Origin: Actinomycetota bacterium
Lineage (GTDB): Bacteria > Actinomycetota > Acidimicrobiia > Acidimicrobiales > Ilumatobacteraceae
Direction of reading: 5' to 3'
Assembly: GCA_009704425.1 (NCBI GenBank)
Contig: WLEG01000086.1
Span: 1-7,244, forward strand
Length of the DNA stretch: 7,244 nucleotides
Numbering within the stretch: position 1 is the first letter of the stretch; the number at the start of each line of letters is the position of its first letter. This document shows positions 1-5,716 of the stretch, in pieces. The notes below the pieces were generated by a model. The model had not been told where the DNA came from and ran no database searches. It was given only the letters and a program-made list of their open reading frames with translations. The translations under genes were made by a program, and so were the position numbers.

Positions 1-887
1 AGAAGGACTTCATCGAGATCCTCACGGCCATGGACGGGTTGCCCGTCACGGTGCGTTTGCTCGATCCGCCACTGCACGAGTTCCTGCCGCGGGTCGACGA
101 ACTGGAGATCAAGAAGGCCACCACGGGTCTCACGGCCGAGGAGACCACGCTGCTCGGTGCTGCCCACGAATGGGCCGAGTTCAATCCGATGCTCGGCACC
201 CGTGGCGTTCGTCTCGGTGTGGTGAAGCCCGGTCTGTACGCCATGCAGGTGCGGGCCCTCATGGAGGCGGCCGCCGAGTGCGCATCGAACGGGGGCGAAC
301 CCGTCGTCGAGGTGATGATCCCCCTCACGGTCACCCGCGAGGAGTTGGCCTTGGCCCGATCCTGGGTGGTGCAGGGCATCGCCGACGCCGTCGACGGGTC
401 GTCGAGGGCGTCCGGAAAGAAGTCCGGCAAGCGACCCCGGGTCTCGATCGGCACCATGATCGAGACGCCGCGTGCCGCATTGCGAGCCGACGAGCTCGGT
501 GAGGAGGCCGACTTCTTCAGTTTCGGCACCAACGATCTCACGCAGATGACGTTCGGCTTCAGCCGCGACGACGTGGAGAGCCGCATGATGCCGGCGTATC
601 TGGAGAAGGGTCTGTTGCAGCGGAATCCGTTCGAGACCATCGACGAGACGGGTGTCGGTGAATTGGTCGAGATCGCGTCGCGGCGTGGACGGACCGTCAA
701 GCCCGGGATCAAACTCGGCGTGTGCGGTGAGCACGGGGGAGACCCCGAGTCGATCGACTTCTTCCACCGGGTCGGACTCGACTACGTCAGTTGCTCGCCG
801 TATCGCGTTCCGATCGCCCGATTGGCCGCGGCACACGCGGTCATCGCGGCCGCGGGTGGTAAGAAGAAGAAGAACGAAACCAAGTAA
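1..887 (+). CDS. ppdK: Pyruvate phosphate dikinase, C-terminal part (5' end outside window)
   Basis: This is the PEP/pyruvate-binding C-terminal domain of PPDK, the cytosolic enzyme that reversibly converts pyruvate, ATP and phosphate to PEP, AMP and pyrophosphate. The reading frame is already open at base 3, so the gene starts upstream; about 294 residues are visible. Seen in order: the substrate-binding segment VRLLDPPLHEFLP (about 51-89), GTMIETPRAAL (450-482) with the metal-ligand Glu, the PEP-utilising-enzyme signature SFGTNDLTQ (519-545) with the Asn-Asp pair, and CGEHGGDP (723-746) with the catalytic Cys. The phosphohistidine and ATP-grasp domains lie outside. The full CGEHGG and RLLDPPLHEF pattern fits PPDK better than PEP synthase or PTS enzyme I. 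Odd points are a basic, Ser/Gly/Lys-rich loop just before GTMIETP (about 400-440) and a Lys-rich C-terminal tail. The TAA stop is followed by 32 bases before the next gene. Confidence 0.96.
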   Translation, partial: KDFIEILTAMDGLPVTVRLLDPPLHEFLPRVDELEIKKATTGLTAEETTLLGAAHEWAEFNPMLGTRGVRLGVVKPGLYAMQVRALMEAAAECASNGGEPVVEVMIPLTVTREELALARSWVVQGIADAVDGSSRASGKKSGKRPRVSIGTMIETPRAALRADELGEEADFFSFGTNDLTQMTFGFSRDDVESRMMPAYLEKGLLQRNPFETIDETGVGELVEIASRRGRTVKPGIKLGVCGEHGGDPESIDFFHRVGLDYVSCSPYRVPIARLAAAHAVIAAAGGKKKKNETK

Positions 888-889
888 AC

Positions 890-904
890 GGAGGCCCGGC
901 CTCC
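890..904 (+). other. Short perfect inverted repeat between ppdK and the AIM24-like gene
   Basis: GGAGGC-CCG-GCCTCC forms a GC-only six-base-pair stem with a three-base loop, two bases after the ppdK stop. No T-run follows; a purine-rich ribosome site comes next. It could be a weak or non-canonical terminator, an mRNA-stabilising 3' hairpin, or a structure affecting access to the adjacent ribosome site. It could also be chance in GC-rich DNA. Confidence 0.35.
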
Positions 905-907
905 ACG

Positions 908-914
908 AGGAGGA
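908..914 (+). promoter_or_regulatory. Shine-Dalgarno site of the AIM24-like gene
   Basis: AGGAGGA is a near-perfect anti-16S match ending five bases before the ATG at 920. It fixes the start of the AIM24-like gene and is the strongest ribosome site in the window; dnaG and miaB have none recognisable. Confidence 0.85.
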
Positions 915-919
915 CAGTC

Positions 920-1654
920 ATGCAGGTGCAGACCCGTCAAGGACCGGCGTTCGGTGTGGCCCGGATCACGTTGGGGGCCAACGAGCCCGTGCGCGTGGAG
1001 AGTGGCGCCATGATGACCATGTCGGCCGGCGTCGAGTTGTCGTCGAAGGCCGAGGGTGGAGTGCTCAAGAGTCTGAAGCGGGCGGCGCTCGGCGGCGAGA
1101 GCTTCTTCGTGAGCACGTACACCGCTCCGTCGCAAGGTGGATACGTCGACGTGGCACCGCGACTGCCCGGTGACGTGATCGCGTTCGACGTGAACCCCGC
1201 GGGTCCGCTGTTCATCCAGAAGGGGTCGTGGCTCGCCAACGACGCGAACGTGGCCATCGAGACCCAGTGGGGCGGATTCAAGAACATGTTCGGTAGCGAG
1301 GGTGGATTCATCATTCGCGCCGAGGGCCAGGGGCTCGTGGTGTTCGGTTGCTACGGCGCCCTCGAAACCTGGGAACTGACCGCGGGTCAGACGCTGACGG
1401 TGGACACCGGTCACATGGTGGCGTACGAGGGTTCCGTGGGGATGAGCATTCGCAAGGCCAGCGGCGGTGGGCTGATCCAGTCGTTCAAGAGCGGAGAGGG
1501 CCTGGTGTTCGAGTTCAGTGGGCCCGGCAAGGTGTGGACCCAGACGCGCAACCCCAACGAACTCGTCGGTTGGTTGCAGGGCATGCTCGGCACCGGTAAC
1601 TCGGGGGCCGGTGGCGGCGGCGGGGCCCTGGGCGGCTTGTTCGGCCGCGACTGA
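920..1654 (+). CDS. AIM24 / TIGR00266 family protein
   Basis: The 244-residue product resembles the bacterial AIM24 (TIGR00266) family, which shares a beta-rich fold with yeast mitochondrial AIM24. Its biochemical role is not established. Visible family-like features are the early ESGAMMTMSAGVEL segment, GGESFF followed by YTAP, the alternating hydrophobic/Gly strands through the middle (PGDVIAFDV, FIQKGSWLA, GLVVFGCYGALETWEL), the VAYEGSV segment and the late FEFSGPGKVWTQTRNP segment. No signal peptide or membrane segment is apparent, so a cytosolic or peripheral location is inferred. The last ~20 residues are a Gly-rich tail ending GGLFGRD. The start is supported by the Shine-Dalgarno site at 908-914. 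The TGA stop shares its A with the ATG of the TerC-family gene, which implies coupled translation and possibly related roles. Confidence 0.9.
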   Translation: MQVQTRQGPAFGVARITLGANEPVRVESGAMMTMSAGVELSSKAEGGVLKSLKRAALGGESFFVSTYTAPSQGGYVDVAPRLPGDVIAFDVNPAGPLFIQKGSWLANDANVAIETQWGGFKNMFGSEGGFIIRAEGQGLVVFGCYGALETWELTAGQTLTVDTGHMVAYEGSVGMSIRKASGGGLIQSFKSGEGLVFEFSGPGKVWTQTRNPNELVGWLQGMLGTGNSGAGGGGGALGGLFGRD

Positions 1655-2649
1655 TGCCACTGTCCATCGTCGCTTCGGAGGCGAACAACGAACTCGACTT
1701 CGTCGACATCACCGTCCCCGGTTGGGCCTGGGTGGCACTGGTCGGTTTCATCTTCGCGTTGCTGGCCTTCGACATCCTGGTGGTGCATCGCAAGGCCCAC
1801 GACGTTCACATACGCGAGGCCGCCATCGAGAGCGCGGTGTGGATCTCCATCGGATTGGCGTTCACCGGAGTGGTCGCCCTGGCGTTCGGGGGCGGCGCGG
1901 CGGGCGAGTACATCAGTGGCTACCTGATCGAGAAGAGCCTCAGCATCGACAACGTCTTCGTGTGGGCGTTGATCCTGAGCTACTTCAAGATTCCGACGAA
2001 GTATCAGCACCGGGTGCTGTTCTGGGGCATCTTCGGGGCTTTGGCGTTGCGCGGGGTCTTCATCTTCGCCGGCGTGGCTCTCATCGAGAAGTTCGACTGG
2101 GTTCTGTACGTCTTCGGCGCATTCCTGCTCTACACCGCGGTGAAGTTGGTCGTGGAAGCCGAGGAGGAACTCGATCCGGCGTCGGGCCGTTTCATGCGAC
2201 TGATCAACCGGCTCGTTCCGAGCAGTCCCGACTTCGACGGTCAGAAGTTGTTCACCCGCCGCAACGGCGTCCGGGTGGCGACTCCGCTCTTCGCGGTGCT
2301 GATCCTGATCGAGTTCACCGACGTGTTGTTCGCGGTGGATTCGGTTCCGGCGGTTCTGGCGGTCAGTCGTGAACAGTTCATCGTCTTCTCGTCGAACGCG
2401 TTCGCCATTCTCGGGCTCCGAGCCCTCTACTTCCTGCTGGCCGATGCGCACGCCCGGTTCAGTTTCCTGAAGGAGGGCCTCGCGATCATCCTGGCCTTCG
2501 TCGGGGTGAAGATGCTGATCGCCGAGTGGTATCACATTCCCACCTGGCTCAGCCTCGTGGTGATCGTGATCGTGTTGTCGGCCGCGATCGGATTCTCGCT
2601 GAAGGCCGATCGATCCTCCCCGAACGACGGGGACGCATCCCGGCATTAG
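1654..2649 (+). CDS. TerC family integral membrane protein (Alx/TerC-type)
   Basis: A polytopic membrane protein of 331 residues, matching the TerC/Alx family. Family members have been linked to tellurite resistance, pH response and manganese export or metalation of exported enzymes; the substrate here cannot be read from sequence. About eight to nine hydrophobic segments are visible. Conserved acidic motifs are EKSLSIDNVFVW (D99, N100), EFTDVLFAVDSVPA (E220, D223, D229) and SNAFAILGLRALYFLL. The acidic membrane residues are the expected metal ligands (family knowledge). A charged cytosolic loop follows the fifth segment (EAEEELDP to FTRRNG). The ATG overlaps the upstream stop by one base and lacks a clear Shine-Dalgarno site, so translation by coupling is likely. 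The TAG stop is also the first half of the putative dnaG -10 box. Confidence 0.93.
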   Translation: MPLSIVASEANNELDFVDITVPGWAWVALVGFIFALLAFDILVVHRKAHDVHIREAAIESAVWISIGLAFTGVVALAFGGGAAGEYISGYLIEKSLSIDNVFVWALILSYFKIPTKYQHRVLFWGIFGALALRGVFIFAGVALIEKFDWVLYVFGAFLLYTAVKLVVEAEEELDPASGRFMRLINRLVPSSPDFDGQKLFTRRNGVRVATPLFAVLILIEFTDVLFAVDSVPAVLAVSREQFIVFSSNAFAILGLRALYFLLADAHARFSFLKEGLAIILAFVGVKMLIAEWYHIPTWLSLVVIVIVLSAAIGFSLKADRSSPNDGDASRH

Positions 2650-2652
2650 CCT
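2647..2652 (+). promoter_or_regulatory. Putative -10 box of dnaG (leaderless promoter)
   Basis: TAGCCT fits the actinobacterial TANNNT -10 pattern and ends eight bases before the dnaG ATG at 2661, so transcription should begin at or next to the start codon. No Shine-Dalgarno sequence lies ahead of that ATG. No convincing -35 element is visible around 2624-2630. The same box, flank and start are repeated ahead of miaB. The first three bases are the terC-family stop codon. Confidence 0.6.
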
Positions 2653-2660
2653 CGGACTCC

Positions 2661-4451
2661 ATGGCGATCGCCGAGGAGGACATCGAGCGCGTGAGGGCGA
2701 CGGTCTCGATCGTCGACGTCGTCCAGCAGTACGTGGCCCTGCGCAAGACCGGTCGCAACTGGGTGGGTCTGTGCCCGTTCCACGCCGAGAAGAGCGGTTC
2801 GTTCAACGTGCGCGAGGAGACGGCCCGCTACAAGTGTTTCGGATGCCAGGCGGGTGGCGACGTCTTCAAGTTCGTCCAGGAGATCGAACACGTCGACTTC
2901 GTCACGGCGGTCGAGAAGTTGGCGGGCCGGGCGGGCATCACGCTCACGTACACGTCGGGCGGCGAGAGTCAGGATCGGCAACGGCGCAAGAAGTTGGTGA
3001 GCGCCATGGAAGCCGCGGTCGACTGGTACCACGAACGCCTGCTCACCTCTGCCGACGCCCGTGAGGCCCGCGATTACCTGCGTCAACGCGGACTGTCGGG
3101 CGACGTGGCCCGCCAGTTCCGATTGGGGTACGCCCCCGATGACTGGGATCTGCTCAGTCGGCACCTCCGCGACCGCGGCGTTCCCGCGGACGTTCTGCAG
3201 GACGTCGGCCTGTCGTTCACCAACAAGTCGGGCCGACTGCAGGATTCATTCCGCGCCCGGGTGATGTTCCCCATCTTCACCGACACCGGAGAGGCGGTGG
3301 CCTTCGGCGGTCGCATCCTGCCCGGCTCCAGTGACCCCGCGAAGTACAAGAACTCGTCGGAGACGAAGATCTACTTCAAGTCCAAGACCCTCTACGGCTT
3401 GAACTGGGCCAAGAACGACGTGGTCAAAGCTGATCAGGTGATCGTCTGCGAGGGATACACCGACGTCATCGGTTTTCACCGCTCCGGTGTCGCGCGAGCC
3501 GTGGCCACGTGCGGCACGGCGTTGACCGAGGAACACGTGCGCATCATGAAGCGGTTCGCCAGTCGCGTGGTGTTGGCCTTCGACGCCGATGCCGCCGGTC
3601 AGGGCGCCGCCGAGAAGTTCTACGAGTGGGAGAAGAAGTACCAGGTGCAGGTGTCGGTGGCCCGATTCCCCGAGGGCAAGGATCCCGGAGATCTGGCCAA
3701 CAGCGATCCGGCCGCTCTGGCCGCCGCCATCGACGAGGCCGTGCCGTTCCTCGGATTCCGTGTCAATCGCGTGGTGGTGGGCAAACCCCTGCGCAGCCCC
3801 GAGGACCGGGCCCGGGTCGCCGAGCAGGCGATGCGGGTGATCAACGAGCATCCCGACGTGAACGTACGCAAGCTCTACGCCGGAGAGGTGGCCACCCGGG
3901 TGGGCCTTCCGGTGGCCGATCTCTCGCGGCTGGCCGAGAGGCGCAACGAACGTCCCGAGGTGCGCGTGTCGTCCACCCGCGAGGTGGGCGTGGCCGAGAA
4001 CGCCGAGTTCGTCGCGATCACCCTGTTGTTGCAGACCTGGGACGAGATCGCGCCATGGCTCATCGAGGAACTGTTCGACGCCGAGGTGCCCCGTCGCGCG
4101 TTCCTGGCCCTCGCGGAGGCGTCGCAGTCCCAGAGTGCGAACCTGGTGGATGCGGCGCTGGCCATCGCGGACCCCGAGGTGCGCGAGTTGCTCGAACGCG
4201 CGGCCGTGGCCGACGTCGACGTGGACGCCATGTCGGTGGCGTTCAACCTCATCGGTGTGGCGGTGCGTCGGGTGTTGTCGCGACGCACGGGGATCACCGA
4301 CCCCGACGAGATCCGTGCCGATCGCGACGCGCGCATCCGCCTCGAGGAACTCGATGACTCCCGTCTTGCTCCGGTGGCCTCGGAGGCGTTGCTAGGGTGG
4401 ATCGCGGAACGGGGCACTCGTGCGGGGGGTGGGGGTGACAGTCGAGACTGA
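2661..4451 (+). CDS. dnaG: DNA primase DnaG
   Basis: Synthesises RNA primers at the replication fork, acting with the replicative helicase. The 596-residue length is normal for the family. Domains in order: CHC2 zinc finger with C38, H41, C59 and C62 (CPFH ... CFGC); the primase catalytic core with APDDWD and VMFPIF; the TOPRIM motifs EGYTDV (catalytic E264) and DADAAG (D308, D310); then a less conserved C-terminal part from about residue 430, presumably the helicase-binding region. The zinc-finger segment reads EKSGSF where the family usually has EKTPSF. The frame stays open upstream to 2526, but the ATG at 2661 is preferred: it starts at the canonical MAIAEEDIERVR, avoids a 124-base overlap with the terC-family gene, and sits eight bases after a -10 box. 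The 3' end overlaps the sigma factor gene, the ancient dnaG-rpoD pairing. Confidence 0.97.
   Translation: MAIAEEDIERVRATVSIVDVVQQYVALRKTGRNWVGLCPFHAEKSGSFNVREETARYKCFGCQAGGDVFKFVQEIEHVDFVTAVEKLAGRAGITLTYTSGGESQDRQRRKKLVSAMEAAVDWYHERLLTSADAREARDYLRQRGLSGDVARQFRLGYAPDDWDLLSRHLRDRGVPADVLQDVGLSFTNKSGRLQDSFRARVMFPIFTDTGEAVAFGGRILPGSSDPAKYKNSSETKIYFKSKTLYGLNWAKNDVVKADQVIVCEGYTDVIGFHRSGVARAVATCGTALTEEHVRIMKRFASRVVLAFDADAAGQGAAEKFYEWEKKYQVQVSVARFPEGKDPGDLANSDPAALAAAIDEAVPFLGFRVNRVVVGKPLRSPEDRARVAEQAMRVINEHPDVNVRKLYAGEVATRVGLPVADLSRLAERRNERPEVRVSSTREVGVAENAEFVAITLLLQTWDEIAPWLIEELFDAEVPRRAFLALAEASQSQSANLVDAALAIADPEVRELLERAAVADVDVDAMSVAFNLIGVAVRRVLSRRTGITDPDEIRADRDARIRLEELDDSRLAPVASEALLGWIAERGTRAGGGGDSRD
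4390..4398 (+). promoter_or_regulatory. Putative extended -10 promoter inside dnaG, ahead of the sigma factor gene
   Basis: TGCTAGGGT combines the TGn extension with a TANNNT -10 box. It lies within the last codons of dnaG. Predicted transcription start is near 4405, leaving a short leader before the candidate GTG starts at 4420 and 4435. A weak -35-like TTGCTC (4366-4371) is present, but its 21-base spacing is too long to rely on. The box would let the sigma factor be expressed separately from dnaG. Confidence 0.4.
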
Positions 4452-5688
4452 CGCGGTCGACGGGGCTCGGCGGGGACGTCCGTCCTCGGATGCTCCGCCT
4501 GTTCCGGGTCTCGATCCCGACGACTGGTCCGAACTCATCGAGTACGGACGGCGTCGTGGTGAACTCTCCACCGAGGAGATCGTCGATGCGTTGCACGACG
4601 TGGAACTGCTTCCCGAAACGATCGAGGCGATCAGGTGCGCCATCGAAAGCTCGGGCATCGCTGTCGATCAGTCCTTCGAACTGGACGACACCGGAGAGTT
4701 GCGTCGGCCTCTCGTCGAACACAAGAAGGAACGACGAGGTGGATCGGTCGCCACGCGCGGGGGTGGCGACGAGGCCGCGAGCGATGCCGTGCGCCTGTAC
4801 CTGCACGAGATCAGCCGTATTCCCCTGATCGACGCCGCCGAGGAAAGGTTCCTCGGTCGTCGCATCGCCGACGGACAGGCCGCCGAACGGGAGCTGGCCG
4901 AACTCGGTGACGCGGCGTCGAATCTCGAGCGCCGCCGTCTGAAGCGCATGATCGACAACGGCCGACGCGCCCGACACGACCTCACCCAGGCGAACCTCCG
5001 ACTCGTGGTGAGCATCGCCAAGCGCTACACCAAGACCACCATGCCCCTCGCCGACGCCATCCAGAGTGGCAACATCGGTTTGATGAAGGCGGTCGAGAAG
5101 TACGACCACAGTCGGGGCTTCAAGTTCTCCACCTACGCCACGTGGTGGATCAAGCAGGCCATCTCGCGCGCGGTGGCCGAGGAGAGTCGCAACATCCGAC
5201 TGCCCGCTCACGCCATGGAGAACGTGAACCGCGCCATCCGCGCCCAACGCGACCTGTCGCAGAAGTTGCAACGCGAACCGAGCCTGGCCGAGATCGCCGC
5301 GCTCTTGGGCGAGCCGGCCGACCGGGTGGCGGATTGGTTCAGCCTGGCGGCCGACACCATGAGCCTCGACCAACCCACTCGCGACGACAGCGACGTGACC
5401 TTCGCCGACAACCTGGCGGCCACGAACGTCGCCGACCCCAGCGACAGCATGGAGATCGCCGACATGCGCGAGGCGGTGCGCGCGGTGCTGGTGGATCTTC
5501 CCGCCCGCGAGCAGGAAGTGATGCGCATGCGGTTCGGGCTGGACGGGGACGAGGGTGCCACCCTCGAAGAAGTGGGTCGGGCCTTCAGTATCACGCGCGA
5601 GCGGGTGCGCCAGATCGAGGTGCGCACGCTCTTCCGGTTGCGCCACATGGCCGGTGGCCGCGTCCTGCGCGACTTCGTCGAACCCTGA
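4435..5688 (+). CDS. rpoD: RNA polymerase sigma-70 factor, RpoD/SigA-like
   Basis: Directs RNA polymerase to promoters. With the GTG at 4435 it has 417 residues. Visible: a region 1.1-like N-terminal segment (DDWSELIEYGRRRGELSTEE and onward), region 1.2 (VRLYLHEISRIPLI, from residue 118), region 2 (ANLRLVVSIAKRY from 186; FSTYATWWIKQAISRA with W237, W238, Q241, S244), region 3, and region 4.2 with helix-turn-helix ITRERVRQIE (R388-E395). Region 1.1 and the position after dnaG favour a primary (group 1) factor. However, regions 2.3-2.4 diverge from typical actinobacterial SigA (LADAIQSGN for the usual LDLIQEGN; ESRNIRLPAHAMENVNR after the core), so a group 2 factor is possible. Start choice is uncertain: GTGs at 4420, 4429 and 4435 are in frame. 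The G-run at 4424-4428 is a plausible ribosome site for 4435. Either choice overlaps the dnaG end. Confidence 0.93.
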   Translation: MTVETDAVDGARRGRPSSDAPPVPGLDPDDWSELIEYGRRRGELSTEEIVDALHDVELLPETIEAIRCAIESSGIAVDQSFELDDTGELRRPLVEHKKERRGGSVATRGGGDEAASDAVRLYLHEISRIPLIDAAEERFLGRRIADGQAAERELAELGDAASNLERRRLKRMIDNGRRARHDLTQANLRLVVSIAKRYTKTTMPLADAIQSGNIGLMKAVEKYDHSRGFKFSTYATWWIKQAISRAVAEESRNIRLPAHAMENVNRAIRAQRDLSQKLQREPSLAEIAALLGEPADRVADWFSLAADTMSLDQPTRDDSDVTFADNLAATNVADPSDSMEIADMREAVRAVLVDLPAREQEVMRMRFGLDGDEGATLEEVGRAFSITRERVRQIEVRTLFRLRHMAGGRVLRDFVEP

Positions 5689-5702
5689 GCGTGACCGACC
5701 GG

Positions 5703-5708
5703 TAGCCT
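5703..5708 (+). promoter_or_regulatory. Putative -10 box of miaB (leaderless promoter)
   Basis: TAGCCT ends eight bases before the miaB ATG at 5717, inside the 28-base gap after the sigma factor gene. Box, spacer and start codon match those of dnaG at 18 of 19 positions. No Shine-Dalgarno site and no clear -35 element are seen. The expected transcript is leaderless or has only one or two leader bases. Confidence 0.6.
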
Positions 5709-5716
5709 CGGACACC

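Noticed and set aside
1600..1650. GGC-rich run at the end of the AIM24-like gene as a possible repeat element
   Set aside because: It encodes an in-frame Gly-rich tail; there is no regular repeat unit and no second copy in the window.
1411..2646. A 411-codon - strand frame opposite the terC-family gene, rich in Glu, Gln, Asp and His
   Set aside because: The polar composition is what the complement of a hydrophobic membrane-protein gene gives; no independent coding evidence.
2526..2660. Upstream extension of dnaG to an earlier start
   Set aside because: It would overlap the terC-family gene by 124 bases and add 45 non-conserved residues before the canonical N-terminus.
5555..5716. Upstream extension of miaB into the sigma factor gene
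   Set aside because: The added residues have no similarity to MiaB and overlap region 4 of the sigma factor; the ATG at 5717 has a matching -10 box.
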